Of a stretch of 64,000 nt of DNA, positions 8,255 to 18,050 are shown one piece after another (position 1 is the stretch's first letter; each line of letters begins with the position of its first letter). The DNA lies in NCBI RefSeq assembly GCF_014705615.1, contig NZ_JACXJA010000017.1, forward strand, positions 82,836 to 146,835, given 5' to 3'. The stretch is from Paenibacillus oceani (GTDB taxonomy: Bacteria; Bacillota; Bacilli; Paenibacillales; NBRC-103111). A model generated the notes under the pieces. It worked only from the letters and a program-made list of their open reading frames with translations. It searched no databases and was not told where the DNA came from. Made by a program: the position numbers and the translations under genes.

Positions 8255-8890
8255 ATGAGCGCATTCAGCGAGATTCGCAACATTTATTGCGTAGGAAGAA
8301 ACTACAGATTACATGCCGCAGAACTGGGCAACGCCGTTCCCGAGCAGCCGATGCTGTTCTCCAAGCCTACCCATGCATTGGCGCTAATGGACGGAAGCGA
8401 GATCGCGGTGCCGGGGACGCGCGGCGAGGTGCATTATGAGGCGGAGGTCGTCATCCGGATCGGCCGCGACTATAAGCCGGGCTTGCCAGTAGACGAGCTG
8501 ATCGACGGAGTAGCGCTCGGTGTCGATCTGACGCTGCGCGACGTGCAGGGCGAGCTGAAGAAAAAAGGCTATCCTTGGCTGGCCGCCAAAGGGTTTCGCA
8601 ATTCCGCCCCGATCTCGGCTTTCCGTCCGTTTCCCGGTGTGCTTGCGTTCAGCTCCGAACCGTTCGGGCTTCGGATCAATGGCCAAAACGTGCAGAAAGG
8701 GAGCATCACCGAGATGATCTTCGATTTGCAGACGATCGTCGACTTTTGCGCCGAGCATTACGGCATCGGACGCGGAGACGTGCTATTCACCGGCACGCCG
8801 GCAGGGGTCGGAGCGCTGGCCGACGGCGACCGGCTGGAACTATTTTACGGAAGCGAGACGTGGGGAGAAGGGGTTATCCGGCTCCGTTAA
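8255..8890 (+). CDS. Fumarylacetoacetate hydrolase family protein
   Basis: This 211-residue single-domain FAH-fold enzyme shows FSKPTHAL, the metal-binding [21 protein letters not shown] and the C-terminal FTGTPAGVG loop. Relatives are Mg-dependent acylpyruvases or oxaloacetate decarboxylases; the substrate cannot be told from sequence. It is of normal length for the short YcgM/FAHD1-like form. GGGAGA lies before the ATG at 8255. It is co-directional with capA at 19-bp spacing and closed by a strong terminator. The pairing with CapA has no obvious biochemical logic. Cytoplasmic. Confidence 0.88.
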   Translation: MSAFSEIRNIYCVGRNYRLHAAELGNAVPEQPMLFSKPTHALALMDGSEIAVPGTRGEVHYEAEVVIRIGRDYKPGLPVDELIDGVALGVDLTLRDVQGELKKKGYPWLAAKGFRNSAPISAFRPFPGVLAFSSEPFGLRINGQNVQKGSITEMIFDLQTIVDFCAEHYGIGRGDVLFTGTPAGVGALADGDRLELFYGSETWGEGVIRLR

Positions 8891-9213
8891 GCGATTCGTA
8901 ATCCGAAGGTGGACCCGGGCGGTCCTCCTTTTTTCAACACCGGCTCTTGCTGGGATAGCCGAACCGGAAGCGAGCGTGGAGAAGTCAAGCTGTACGTTCC
9001 GCCTCCCCGAAGGTATAATACAAGTAGGTGACAAGCTAGTGAATGGTAAATCCCAATATTGTGTGAAATAAAAATGAGTTCCGGCGGGCAACCGGTCGAC
9101 GGCCAGCGGCAGGCTGCAAGCAATTCGTGCATCTTTGCACCAGCTTTGCTGTAAGCGTTTTAATTCCGCTGCGTAAAAACCACTTAAAAACCATGGGCGA
9201 AGGAGGTGCGGGG
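8891..9213. other. Intergenic region before the AraC regulator
   Basis: Holds the terminator at 8906-8934 and a weak cre-like sequence TGTAAGCGTTTTAA at 9150-9163. No gene is supported. Confidence 0.5.
8906..8934 (+). terminator. Terminator after the capA-FAH unit
   Basis: Stem AGGTGGACC / GGTCCTCCT followed by six T residues. Confidence 0.88.
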
Positions 9214-11514
9214 ATGAGCGGCAAGCAATCCGGAAAATTTGCCAAAGTGACGTTCACGTTTCAGCGGAAGCTTCTTCTGTATTCGCTGTTTGTAAGCATC
9301 ATCCCCGTTCTGATCGTCGGGTTGCTTTCCTCATATATCGCTTCAAGAAGCATCCAAAGCGAGGTTGACCAAAACCATAAATATATGCTTAACCAGATGC
9401 AGGTGCAGTTGAATCAATTTATGAAAAGCCTGCAAACTTCATCAATCTATATCGCAACGAATCTGGCGGTCGAAAAGTCGGTACGCGACGGGCCGGGAAT
9501 CGACAACTTGAGCGCCTCTCTTGAAATGAACGAGACGATCCGCCGAATTCGCAGTACGTCTCCGGTCGAATACAGCAACGTGTCGCTTATCTATAAGCGG
9601 TTCAACAACTTTATATACTCGAATCAATATTCCTCGGAGCAGACTTCAATGTTCCGCCTTCCGACGATATTGGACAAGATGAATCCGCTGGAAAACGAGT
9701 CCATCTTCGTTCCGGCCAATACGTTCGACGATCAGCCCGATCTGCTGCTGTTCCGGCCGGTACCGATTCAGTCGAACTACAACGAGGGGGTTCTCGTGCT
9801 GCATGTGAAGCCGGAGAACATCCTGGAGTTCGTCGGCTCGGTCGAACACGGATACGGCAGCCGGGTACTCGTTGCGGACGAACGAAACCGGATCGTCATT
9901 AGCTCGAAGCACGGGGAGATGGGTAAGCCGCTGAGTGAAGTGGTCCGTTACGAAGGGCGCAGCGGCGGCAAAGAACCGGCCGATCAGGTGGAGATCGAAG
10001 GAACCCGTTACAAAATTCAGACCTCGACGCAAAACAACTGGACGTACATCGCCATCTCGCCCATGAAGCAGCTTACGGCGCAGTCCGACCGCATCCGGCT
10101 GACGACGCTGATCGTAGTCGGAGTGGTCGTCCTCTTGTGGGCGACTGTCGCAGCAGTCGGCTCGAAACGGATGTACTCTCCGATTCAGCGGATGTCGGAA
10201 CGGTTCGTCCCGCGAAACCGCCACGACAGGGACCGCGGGGACGGCCTTGCCGTAATCGGAGCGTTCATCGAACAGCTGTCCGATACGAACCGGCAGCTCA
10301 GCTACAAGCTGAGTGAACAGTCCCCCTATCTGAAGCAGGGCCTCTTCCAGCAGCTGCTGCGGGGGGAAATGTCGGAGCGCGAGCTGGCGATCGCCGCCGG
10401 TCACGCGAATTTGAAGCTGGAGGGAGATTCGGTGTTCGTCTGCGTAGCCGAAGCCGACGATATTCCGGAATTTCACCAGACGTACCGCGAGAAGGACCGG
10501 GCGCTCATCCATTATGCGCTGCTTAAAATGATGGAGGAGACGTTCCAGGGCGTTCCGTTCTGCTCCGGCTTCACCCCGAAAACGGGTCAGGTCGTGCTGC
10601 TCGTCGGGATGCATTCGTCCGACGCGGAAGCGATGGTACTGCTGAAGCAGCGGGCGGACGAGACGAGACGCCATGTGCGGGAATATTTCCGCTTCGCGAT
10701 CAGTGTCGCCGTAGCAAGCCCTTTGACGGCCTTTACGGAAATCGGCCGCGGTTATGACGAAGCGGTAGCGCTGCTCAGCCACCGGTTTATCCTTGGCGAG
10801 GATATTACGATATCCGCGGAACAAGCGGACGAGCGGCTGATGAGACTGAGCCGGGAGACCGGCGAGATCCAGAAGAAGATCGTCCATCACGTGCTGCACG
10901 GCAATCTCGACGATTCGCGCCGGCTACTCACCCGGCTGATCGCCGAACTGCCGAAGTCGCAGATGAATCCCGAGACGGCCAAAGGGTTGTTCTCGTATAT
11001 GCTGGGCGAGCTCGATTATATGCTGCAGCAGACGGGGATCGACCTTCAGCAGTCCGAGGGGATCGACTTCTACCGCAAGCTGCATGAGCTTCGTTCGCTG
11101 CCCGAACTGGAGCGGTGGCTGATCGACGATCTGTTTCCCGCGGTTAAGCAGCAGATGCTCAAGGAAGCGGTATCCAAGCAGACGAAGACGGTGCGCGAAG
11201 TGATGGAGTATGTGCGGCAGTATATGGACGAAGAGATGACGCTGCAGAAGGCGGCGGATCATTTTCAGCTGTCGGTGTCGTATTTGAGCAAAATATTCAA
11301 GGACGAGTCCGGCGTCAACTTCAGCGAATTCGTGCTCGAACTCCGGATGGGCAAAGCCCGCGAATGGCTGGAGCATTCGGATATGCCGATCAAAGAAATC
11401 GCAGCGAAGATCGGCTACGCCAGCGTTCAAAACTTTAACCGCATTTTCAAACAATGGAGTGGCATACCTCCCGGCGAATACCGCAAGGAGCGGCGTCACG
11501 CCACAGGCTCCTGA
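9214..11514 (+). CDS. Membrane AraC-family regulator of a sugar ABC operon
   Basis: A 766-residue protein with a transmembrane helix near residues 18-41, a large extracellular Cache-like sensor region (about 45-295), a second helix at about 300-325, a cytoplasmic linker and a C-terminal AraC double HTH (about 665-762: MTLQKAADHFQLSVSYLSKIFKDESG and IKEIAAKIGYASVQNFNRIFKQW). This one-component design is common in Paenibacillus, next to LplA/LplB/YtcP importers. ATG 9214 is chosen over an upstream start at 9127 because AAGGAGGTG precedes it. It probably senses an extracellular oligosaccharide or envelope state and activates the operon that starts at 11839. Confidence 0.92.
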   Translation: MSGKQSGKFAKVTFTFQRKLLLYSLFVSIIPVLIVGLLSSYIASRSIQSEVDQNHKYMLNQMQVQLNQFMKSLQTSSIYIATNLAVEKSVRDGPGIDNLSASLEMNETIRRIRSTSPVEYSNVSLIYKRFNNFIYSNQYSSEQTSMFRLPTILDKMNPLENESIFVPANTFDDQPDLLLFRPVPIQSNYNEGVLVLHVKPENILEFVGSVEHGYGSRVLVADERNRIVISSKHGEMGKPLSEVVRYEGRSGGKEPADQVEIEGTRYKIQTSTQNNWTYIAISPMKQLTAQSDRIRLTTLIVVGVVVLLWATVAAVGSKRMYSPIQRMSERFVPRNRHDRDRGDGLAVIGAFIEQLSDTNRQLSYKLSEQSPYLKQGLFQQLLRGEMSERELAIAAGHANLKLEGDSVFVCVAEADDIPEFHQTYREKDRALIHYALLKMMEETFQGVPFCSGFTPKTGQVVLLVGMHSSDAEAMVLLKQRADETRRHVREYFRFAISVAVASPLTAFTEIGRGYDEAVALLSHRFILGEDITISAEQADERLMRLSRETGEIQKKIVHHVLHGNLDDSRRLLTRLIAELPKSQMNPETAKGLFSYMLGELDYMLQQTGIDLQQSEGIDFYRKLHELRSLPELERWLIDDLFPAVKQQMLKEAVSKQTKTVREVMEYVRQYMDEEMTLQKAADHFQLSVSYLSKIFKDESGVNFSEFVLELRMGKAREWLEHSDMPIKEIAAKIGYASVQNFNRIFKQWSGIPPGEYRKERRHATGS

Positions 11515-11639
11515 ACGAAACGAATCCTCTTGCCGCTTCACCCGCTTCATCTGTCACACCTGATCCGCCGCTTCGGCTGCACCGCGAAATGTGAACCTTC
11601 AGCACGTCCCTCATCCTTGGTTACCACATTCGCCGGTAG

Positions 11640-11659
11640 GCCGCTAGCGGCGGTTTTTT
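11640..11659 (+). terminator. Terminator after the AraC regulator
   Basis: Perfect palindrome GCCGCTAGCGGC at 11640-11651 followed by GG and six T residues; the stem is only 5 bp, so strength is moderate. Confidence 0.65.
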
Positions 11660-11773
11660 GCGCTCTATAGAGCCAAGGACAAGCGGTTTAGCCGCAATCG
11701 TTATCTTTTCTTCGCCTGATCTTTATCGTTATTTTAGATCCGCAAATCCAAACAAAGGAGCATTGCACGGTAC

Positions 11774-11787
11774 TGCAAACGGTTTCA
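11774..11787 (+). promoter_or_regulatory. Candidate CcpA cre site
   Basis: TGCAAACGGTTTCA matches the cre consensus TGWAANCGNTNWCA at all positions but one and lies 52 bases upstream of the binding-protein start. Catabolite control of the operon is inferred. Confidence 0.6.
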
Positions 11788-11838
11788 ATATAAAAGTGGA
11801 GGGGGCTTCCCTACACAAAGAAAAGGAGCGTGTCATAC

Positions 11839-13416
11839 ATGAGCAAAGCGAAAAAGACGTTAGCTTCCGTGTTTGCTGTATCGCTCGTAACGGCAAGCGT
11901 GCTGGCCGGCTGCGGAGCCAAGGAGGAGAAAGGGACGGGAGCTGCGGACGGCAATGCGGCCAACACTCCGAAAAACCTGAGCATCCTAACGAGTCACGCC
12001 AACGCAAAATACGCCATGCAGGCGAAGGACGACGACAAGTACATTAAGGAACTGTCGAAGCTGTCCAACTACAATCTGAAATATGAGTTTCTCGGCCACG
12101 GCAACGACTTCACGCAGCAGATGACGGTGCGTTTCGCTTCCGGCGAATTGCCGGACATGATCCGAACCGACAGCATCAACTCGACGATGCACCCGGGCGC
12201 TCTGGAGAAAAACGTTTTTGAGGATTTGACGCCGCTTATCGAGAAATACGGGCAAAACCTGAAGAAAAAAATACCGGAGCAGGCGTGGAAAAGCCCGAAG
12301 GTCAGCAAGGACGGCAAAATATTCGGCATTCCGACGCTCGCGGCACTGCCCGCGACACGTGTCGTTTATATCCGTCAGGACTGGCTGGATAAGCTCGGGA
12401 TGCAGCAGCCGAAAACGGTAGACGACTGGCTGAAATATTTCGAAGCGGTCAAGAAAACCGATATGAACGGCAACGGCGATCCGAACGACGAATACGGCTT
12501 TTATGTACGGGAGAACTTGATCTACTCCAACATGTTCTTCTCCGAATTCGGCGCCGATCCGAACGCCTGGTACTTGAAAAACGGTCAACTGCAGCCGGGC
12601 ATGATCCAGCCAGAGATGAAGGACGGGATCAAGTTCTGGAAGAGCTTGTACGACAACGGATACATCAACCCGAACCTGTTCACGAACAAAGGCGCCGACT
12701 GGATGGGCGGCATCAAGCAGGGCAAAGGCGGAGCATGGATTCACGACGTAACCAATTACAATACGGATTGGAACGTGGCGAATTTCGTTAACGAGAAAAA
12801 TGTCAAGCTGTCGTTGATCGAAGCCCCGGTTGGAACGAAAGGAAAAGGAATTGCCGTTCAAGGCGACCAGATCGGATACGTTTGGGTCGTACCGGCGAAA
12901 AACAAAAAAGCGGAGGACGTCATCAAGTTCCTCGACTGGGTATGGTCCGATGCTGCGGAAGAGTTTTTCGCACTCGGCATTAAAGACTACAACTACAAAA
13001 TCGAAAACGGCAAGCCGAAATGGGATATGAACGATCCGGCTAACAAAGAGAACGACGCTTCTGTTTTTTACCAGCTGTCGATCAATCCTCGCGGCGATGG
13101 CCGGATGCTGGATAAAGTGCTTGAAGTGTCGCCGAACACCGACGCGGTCAAAAGCGGCATTAAAATCGCTGAGCAAAACCTGATTAAAAACGACGCTTTG
13201 CACATGCCGACTCTGCAAAGCCTGAAAACAAATCCGGAGCTGACGGTAGGAACCGGAGCCGGAACGCTGTTCCTCGACATGTTCGCGAAGGTCATTACCG
13301 GCAAGGAAGACGTGGACAGCGCCTTCGACAAATTCGTAGCGGAATGGAAACGCCGCGGCGGCGAAGCAGCGATCAAGGAAGCGACCGACTGGTATAACGC
13401 GTTCAATAAAAAATAA
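11839..13416 (+). CDS. Extracellular sugar-binding lipoprotein (LplA-like)
   Basis: A 525-residue binding protein with a lipoprotein signal (lipobox VLAGC, Cys about residue 24) and a family 1 sugar-binding fold. It resembles LplA-type proteins of Paenibacillus: LSILTSHANAKYAM at the mature N-terminus, a DMNGNGDPNDEYGF loop typical of this group, and a WDMNDPANKENDASVFY stretch near the C-terminus. AAAAGGAG precedes the ATG at 11839. It is the first gene of an operon with two permeases and a carbohydrate enzyme. No ATPase is encoded here, so an MsmX-type ATPase, such as the one at 41711-42832, probably energises it. The substrate is unknown. Confidence 0.92.
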   Translation: MSKAKKTLASVFAVSLVTASVLAGCGAKEEKGTGAADGNAANTPKNLSILTSHANAKYAMQAKDDDKYIKELSKLSNYNLKYEFLGHGNDFTQQMTVRFASGELPDMIRTDSINSTMHPGALEKNVFEDLTPLIEKYGQNLKKKIPEQAWKSPKVSKDGKIFGIPTLAALPATRVVYIRQDWLDKLGMQQPKTVDDWLKYFEAVKKTDMNGNGDPNDEYGFYVRENLIYSNMFFSEFGADPNAWYLKNGQLQPGMIQPEMKDGIKFWKSLYDNGYINPNLFTNKGADWMGGIKQGKGGAWIHDVTNYNTDWNVANFVNEKNVKLSLIEAPVGTKGKGIAVQGDQIGYVWVVPAKNKKAEDVIKFLDWVWSDAAEEFFALGIKDYNYKIENGKPKWDMNDPANKENDASVFYQLSINPRGDGRMLDKVLEVSPNTDAVKSGIKIAEQNLIKNDALHMPTLQSLKTNPELTVGTGAGTLFLDMFAKVITGKEDVDSAFDKFVAEWKRRGGEAAIKEATDWYNAFNKK

Positions 13417-13434
13417 TGGCGGTGCGCGGGAGAC

Positions 13435-13464
13435 GCCGGCCGGGCAAAGACCCGGCTGGCCGGC
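13435..13464 (+). other. Intercistronic hairpin between binding protein and permeases
   Basis: GCCGGCCGGG pairs with CCCGG-CTGG-CCGGC around a CAAAGA loop. There is no T tract, so it is more likely an mRNA-stabilising or partial-attenuation hairpin that keeps binding-protein mRNA more abundant than permease mRNA. Confidence 0.6.
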
Positions 13465-13492
13465 CCGTCCCGGCTTCTAACGGAGGGTACGC

Positions 13493-14392
13493 ATGCTTAA
13501 GAAAATAACGTCACGCGACTCGCTGCTGCTATGGCTGATTGCGCTGCCCGGCATTTTGCATTTCGTCATATTCCGCTACGTTCCGATGTTCGGCAACGTC
13601 ATCGCGTTTCAGGATTACAGCATTTTTTCCGGCATTTTGGACAGTCCTTGGGTAGGACTCAAGCATTTTACGAATATGTTCACGTATGCGGAGTTTTATC
13701 AAATATTGGGCAACACGATTATGCTCAGCCTGTATTCGATTATTTTCGGGTTTCCGGCTCCACTGGTGCTGGCGCTGCTGCTTAATGAAATCCGCAAGTC
13801 GTGGTTTAAGCGTCCGGTCCAAACTTTGCTGTATTTGCCACACTTTTTGTCCTGGGTTATCGTAGGCAGCATTTTTATCAATCTGCTCAGCATGAACGGA
13901 ATTATTAATACGGTGCTCGGCTGGTTCGGAATTCCCAACGTCGACTATTTGACTCAGCCCGAATATTTCCGGGGCATTCTCGTATCGATCAGCATCTGGA
14001 AAGAAATGGGCTGGGGGATGATCATATATTTGGCCGCGCTGTCGGGAATTAACCCGAGCTTGTACGAAGCGGCGATGGTGGATGGCGCGGGGCGTTTCCG
14101 GCAAATGTGGTCGATCACGCTGCCTTCGCTGATGCCGGCGATCGTCGTCCTGTTTTTGCTCCGGATCGGCAATGTGCTTGATTCGAACGTCGAGCAGGTG
14201 CTGATTATGATTAACCCGCTCGTGAGGGATGTCGGGGAAGTCATCGACTCGTACGTCTACCGGGTAGGCTTGCTCGGCGCGCAATTCAGCTTGTCGACGG
14301 CGATCGGCATCTTCAAATCGATTGTCGGATTGCTGCTCGTAGTCGGCATGAACACGCTCAGCCGCAAGACGACCGGGGAAAGTATCTATTAA
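13493..14392 (+). CDS. Sugar ABC transporter permease (LplB-like)
   Basis: A 299-residue integral membrane protein with six predicted helices and the cytoplasmic EAA loop, YEAAMVDGAGRFRQMWSITLPSL, which docks with the ATPase. The LplB/UgpA-like type is recognisable from the N-terminal LHFVIFRYVPMFGNVIAFQDY. CGGAGGG precedes the ATG at 13493. It forms a heterodimer with the next gene product, in the plasma membrane, and imports the ligand delivered by the 11839-13416 lipoprotein. Confidence 0.92.
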   Translation: MLKKITSRDSLLLWLIALPGILHFVIFRYVPMFGNVIAFQDYSIFSGILDSPWVGLKHFTNMFTYAEFYQILGNTIMLSLYSIIFGFPAPLVLALLLNEIRKSWFKRPVQTLLYLPHFLSWVIVGSIFINLLSMNGIINTVLGWFGIPNVDYLTQPEYFRGILVSISIWKEMGWGMIIYLAALSGINPSLYEAAMVDGAGRFRQMWSITLPSLMPAIVVLFLLRIGNVLDSNVEQVLIMINPLVRDVGEVIDSYVYRVGLLGAQFSLSTAIGIFKSIVGLLLVVGMNTLSRKTTGESIY

Positions 14393-14444
14393 GCGGCGGC
14401 GTCCTGCCGCAGTCTCGAATCCAGCTAAGGAGGGAATACGACCG

Positions 14445-15314
14445 ATGCCTGTACACAAAAGGCTGGAATGGTTTCCGATCGTAAACGGAACGTTGTTCGT
14501 TCTGTTATGTATATCGATGATCGCCCCGATCGTGCATCTGCTTGCGGTCTCGTTAAGCTCGCCGATGTATGCCGACGCCAGGTTGGTCACGTTCTGGCCG
14601 AAAGGGTTTAACATCGAAGTGTACAAAACGATATTCGGCATGGATAACATATGGAGAGCGATGGGAGTCAGTGTATACATTACCGTCGGCGGCACGCTGA
14701 TGGCGCTGGCATTCACTTCGACGCTCGCTTATTCGTTGTCGCGTCCGCAAATGAACGGAAGAAAATGGATACTTCGCGGAATCATCGTCACGTTCGTGTT
14801 CTCCGCTCCGCTCATTCCGAACTATCTGGTCATCCGCGCGCTCAGTATGGAGAATACGTTGTGGGCGCTTATGGTGCCGGGCGCTTTAAGCGCATTTTAC
14901 GTGATCATTATGAAGACGTTTTTCCAGGGCATCTCCAGCGAGATGTTCGACGCGGCGAAAATCGACGGCTGCAGCGAGCTGGGGACGTTCGCGCGGATCG
15001 CCATCCCGATGTCGATGCCGGTAATCGCGACGGTCGCTTTGTTCGTGGCGGTCGGGCAGTGGAACAACTACTTTAGCGCGCTTATTTATATCCGCGACAA
15101 AGATCTGCTGCCGCTCCAGGTGCTGCTTCGTAATCTGGTTGTCGAGGAACAGGCGAACTCGATGACCCAGACGGCGGAAGTGGCGCTTACGATGACGCCG
15201 GAAATGATGAAAGCCGGCATTACGCTGGTGGCGACGGCGCCGATCCTGATCGTGTACCCGTTCCTGCAAAAATATTTCGTCAAGGGCGCGATGGTCGGCT
15301 CGTTGAAAGAATAG
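14445..15314 (+). CDS. Sugar ABC transporter permease (YtcP-like)
   Basis: This 289-residue permease is the second half of the channel. It shows six helices and the EAA loop FDAAKIDGCSELGTFARIAIPMSMP, with the YtcP-like N-terminus SSPMYADARLVTFWPKGFNIEVY. AAGGAGGG precedes the ATG at 14445, 52 bases after the LplB-like gene; the carbohydrate enzyme follows 16 bases later, so all are one transcript. Confidence 0.92.
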   Translation: MPVHKRLEWFPIVNGTLFVLLCISMIAPIVHLLAVSLSSPMYADARLVTFWPKGFNIEVYKTIFGMDNIWRAMGVSVYITVGGTLMALAFTSTLAYSLSRPQMNGRKWILRGIIVTFVFSAPLIPNYLVIRALSMENTLWALMVPGALSAFYVIIMKTFFQGISSEMFDAAKIDGCSELGTFARIAIPMSMPVIATVALFVAVGQWNNYFSALIYIRDKDLLPLQVLLRNLVVEEQANSMTQTAEVALTMTPEMMKAGITLVATAPILIVYPFLQKYFVKGAMVGSLKE

Positions 15315-15330
15315 AGAGGAAGTGTCGGGG

Positions 15331-17847
15331 ATGGACGGCACCTATCGGCAAACGGCGGACGGCGGCATAGATGTTCCGCCGATTGTTCACGAAGCGGCCC
15401 GGCAAGACGGGCTCGCGCTGCAAGCATACCGGATGCTGCTCCGGTGGATTCCGTTCGCGGACAGCCATTACACCGAATGGGACCGGATGCCGAATTGCGG
15501 CTATTTTTTCGGAGGCTCGTATTGGTACGGCTTGGATACGGCGAGGACGATACCGGTCTATGCGGTCTTGTCGGTGATCGGACCGTTTGATGAGAAGGTG
15601 GCCGGCTGCGCGCGCGAGCGGCTGATGGAGCGGGCGATTGCGGGAATCCGTTATCTCGCCTTTACGCATGACGCGGGACCGCCGGAGCTGGTACGGGTGA
15701 AAGGGACGAATCCGTTTTGCAGCGAGAAGAAGTGGGGCGGGCGGGACGACAGCTACTTCATGGCGACCCAGACCGGCTACAGCGTATCGTCGCTGGCCAT
15801 GGCGTCCTGGGTGCTGTGGGACCGGCTGGACGACGAGACGCGGATGCTCGTCTACAAGGTGGTGGAGCATTACGCCGACCGGTGGTGCGATATCGAGCCG
15901 CGGGACGGGGTCTATTACGACACCCAGGTGGAGGAAAATTCCTGGGTCGCTCAGGGCATCGCGGCTGCAGCCGATCTGCTTCCGGGTCATCCGAGAAACG
16001 CGCATTGGCGAAGCCGGTTCCGGAAATGGGCGGCCAACTCGCTGACGACGTTCCGCGACCGGTTTAACCTCGATTACCATCAGCACAATGACCGGTCGAA
16101 AGGAATCCCGCTGTCGTTTATCAACACCTCGACGCTGCACCCGGACTATACGACGGAGAATCACGGTTTCGTTCATCCGACTTATCTCGTGCTCGGTATT
16201 AACCAGCGGGCGACGCATGCGCTGTTCGCTCTGATGAGCGGCCGGCAGGCCGATCCGTTTGCCCTGATGAACAACGAGCCGTTGTACGACCGTACGATCA
16301 AAATGTGCTGTCAGGCAGACGGCTTCATGATCCCCGTGCAAGGTCAGGACTGGTGGTATAACCGCCAGCATGAGCTGCTGCTCACCCATGCCGTGCTGAG
16401 CGTGATCCACGGCAACCCGGATGCCGCCAGGCTGGAGCGTCATGCGCTGGACCGGCTTGAGCAAATTCAGACGAGCAACGCGAACGGCTGCTTTCTCGAG
16501 GAGAACGGCGAAGCGTGCGTCATTCGCGAAGGGTATCAGACCGCCCGGGACTTCGAGAATTGGGCGGCGCAGGACGTGTTGTACGTGTACTTGCTTCATG
16601 CGTTCGGGGGAGCGGGAGCTGCGCCGAGCGATCGGGATGAGATGGGCCAGCGGCTGTCCGGCGTGTTTTCGTACCCCTACGGGGGCTTTGTCGTGCATCG
16701 GAGCGGGGGGCAAAGCACGTTCAGCTCGTTCAGCTGGCGCAACGACGTCATGGGGGTTACGCTCGGGGAACCCGGCATATGGCTGACCGTACCTTCGCAT
16801 GCCTCGATGACGGGCGTTATTCGTCTGGACGGCCATACAGGCGCTCCGGGGCTTACGAACGAAGAGATCGTCCGGGATGCCGGGCACGTATGTCTCGATA
16901 CGCGACGGGACGGTTTCGGCGTCACGGCGCTGATCCGGCGCGGCGGAGGCGAGCTGGAGCAGGACGTCGCGTTCGTCTCGCTTCCGGACGGGCGGACGGT
17001 TTATGCGGAACGGCAGCGGGCCGTGCAGGACTGCTCGATCCGCGACAGCCTGACGGGACTCGTCGGCGTTCGCAACGAAACGTACAAGGCCGTTCCTGAA
17101 AGCGCGGACGGCAGAAGAACGCTGCACTTGCCTGCGGAAAGCGTAACGTTTGCCGGTTTTTGCGGGGATGCCGATGACGAGGAGCGGTCGTTTGTGGACG
17201 TGCCTTATGTCAATTTGGACGGGAAGATCGGTTACGTGCTGTACGGGTCGAACGGCGTTAAGTATGTGAACAAACACCGGTATCCGCGCTGGAAGGGCGT
17301 CGAGAATACGCTTATTCTGAACGACTCGGGGGCGAGGGAGCTGAAGGCGGGAGAAACGCTGCCTGTCTTTGCGGTTATTACGCTGCCCAACCGGGATAGA
17401 GGGCAGACCGCGGCGGAAGCTGCAAGTTCGGCGATGCTGTCGGCTGCGGACGCTCCTTCCGTGATTGTGGAATGCGGCGGCGATACGATCGTGTATGCGA
17501 ACTTCAGTTTCGAGCGGGTCGTGTTGACCGGGCGGAAAAAGCGCGCGGCCGGGGAGGAGATCCCTCTGTACGAGGGAACGAATCGGATAAGGGGCGGCAA
17601 CGTCGAATGGTCGCTCCCGGCCGAAGCGAGAAGAGCCGGTTATGCCGCCGCAGTATTGCATCTGAGCTGGGAAACGGCTGGCGATGCCTGCGAAAGCTCG
17701 CTAGATGCGGTCGTGAGCGGGGACCGAATCTATTTGCTAAACCGGAGCGACCTGCCTATTACGGCTCGGCTGTCCGGAGCGATACTGGAGACGGCCCGCA
17801 CGCTGGAGCTTGCAGGCGGGTCCTTCATGGAGTTGATACGATCGTAG
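15331..17847 (+). CDS. Unclassified toroid-type carbohydrate-active enzyme
   Basis: An 838-residue protein I cannot place in a named family. The first 420 residues are helical with repeated Trp/Tyr-rich segments (GYFFGGSYWYGLDTAR, QVEENSWVAQGI, TTENHGFVHPTYL, GQDWWYNRQHELLLTHA), resembling an (alpha/alpha)6 toroid. The rest is strand-rich with a conserved-looking RNDVMGVTLG, like the C-terminal sandwiches of family 8 or heparinase II/III-type polysaccharide lyases. The YNRQHELL and ENHGFVHP segments (Asn, His, Tyr, Arg) are candidate catalytic residues. No signal peptide is present, so it probably acts in the cytoplasm on an imported oligosaccharide. ATG 15331 (GAGG 10 bases upstream) is preferred over GTG 15322. 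Confidence 0.72.
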   Translation: MDGTYRQTADGGIDVPPIVHEAARQDGLALQAYRMLLRWIPFADSHYTEWDRMPNCGYFFGGSYWYGLDTARTIPVYAVLSVIGPFDEKVAGCARERLMERAIAGIRYLAFTHDAGPPELVRVKGTNPFCSEKKWGGRDDSYFMATQTGYSVSSLAMASWVLWDRLDDETRMLVYKVVEHYADRWCDIEPRDGVYYDTQVEENSWVAQGIAAAADLLPGHPRNAHWRSRFRKWAANSLTTFRDRFNLDYHQHNDRSKGIPLSFINTSTLHPDYTTENHGFVHPTYLVLGINQRATHALFALMSGRQADPFALMNNEPLYDRTIKMCCQADGFMIPVQGQDWWYNRQHELLLTHAVLSVIHGNPDAARLERHALDRLEQIQTSNANGCFLEENGEACVIREGYQTARDFENWAAQDVLYVYLLHAFGGAGAAPSDRDEMGQRLSGVFSYPYGGFVVHRSGGQSTFSSFSWRNDVMGVTLGEPGIWLTVPSHASMTGVIRLDGHTGAPGLTNEEIVRDAGHVCLDTRRDGFGVTALIRRGGGELEQDVAFVSLPDGRTVYAERQRAVQDCSIRDSLTGLVGVRNETYKAVPESADGRRTLHLPAESVTFAGFCGDADDEERSFVDVPYVNLDGKIGYVLYGSNGVKYVNKHRYPRWKGVENTLILNDSGARELKAGETLPVFAVITLPNRDRGQTAAEAASSAMLSAADAPSVIVECGGDTIVYANFSFERVVLTGRKKRAAGEEIPLYEGTNRIRGGNVEWSLPAEARRAGYAAAVLHLSWETAGDACESSLDAVVSGDRIYLLNRSDLPITARLSGAILETARTLELAGGSFMELIRS

Positions 17848-17944
17848 CAGCAACGCCGAACCTGCCGATGGAAGCGATTGTCGACGAGGCGAATTGCCGA
17901 TCTCCCGGAGTGAAAGCTTGGAGTCCTCCCGGATTTCATTGTAT

Positions 17945-17990
17945 AAAAGAACCTTCATCTCCACTTGCATGTGGTTATGAAGGTTCTTTT
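17945..17990. terminator. Bidirectional terminator between convergent genes
   Basis: Arms AAAAGAACCTTCAT and ATGAAGGTTCTTTT, with an inner CCAC/GTGG pair, give T tracts on both strands and so serve both the importer operon and the facing beta-helix gene. Confidence 0.9.
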
Positions 17991-18050
17991 GCATCATCTT
18001 ACGGGATTTGCTCCCCTGAGTATACGGTTTTGGGACACCCTCTTGAAGTG

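Larger units (their letters stand above)
11515..11838. other. Intergenic region between regulator and importer operon
   Basis: Holds the regulator's terminator, a cre-like site and the promoter region of the sugar importer operon. No gene is supported. Confidence 0.6.

Noticed and set aside
9150..9163. cre-like site upstream of the AraC regulator
   Set aside because: TGTAAGCGTTTTAA lacks the conserved CA end; too weak to list as a site.
11986..13218. 410-aa minus-strand frame
   Set aside because: Shadow of the LplA-like binding protein gene.
15280..17661. 793-aa minus-strand frame
   Set aside because: Mirror of the 838-aa enzyme in GC-rich DNA; Arg/His/Pro-rich and no family resemblance.
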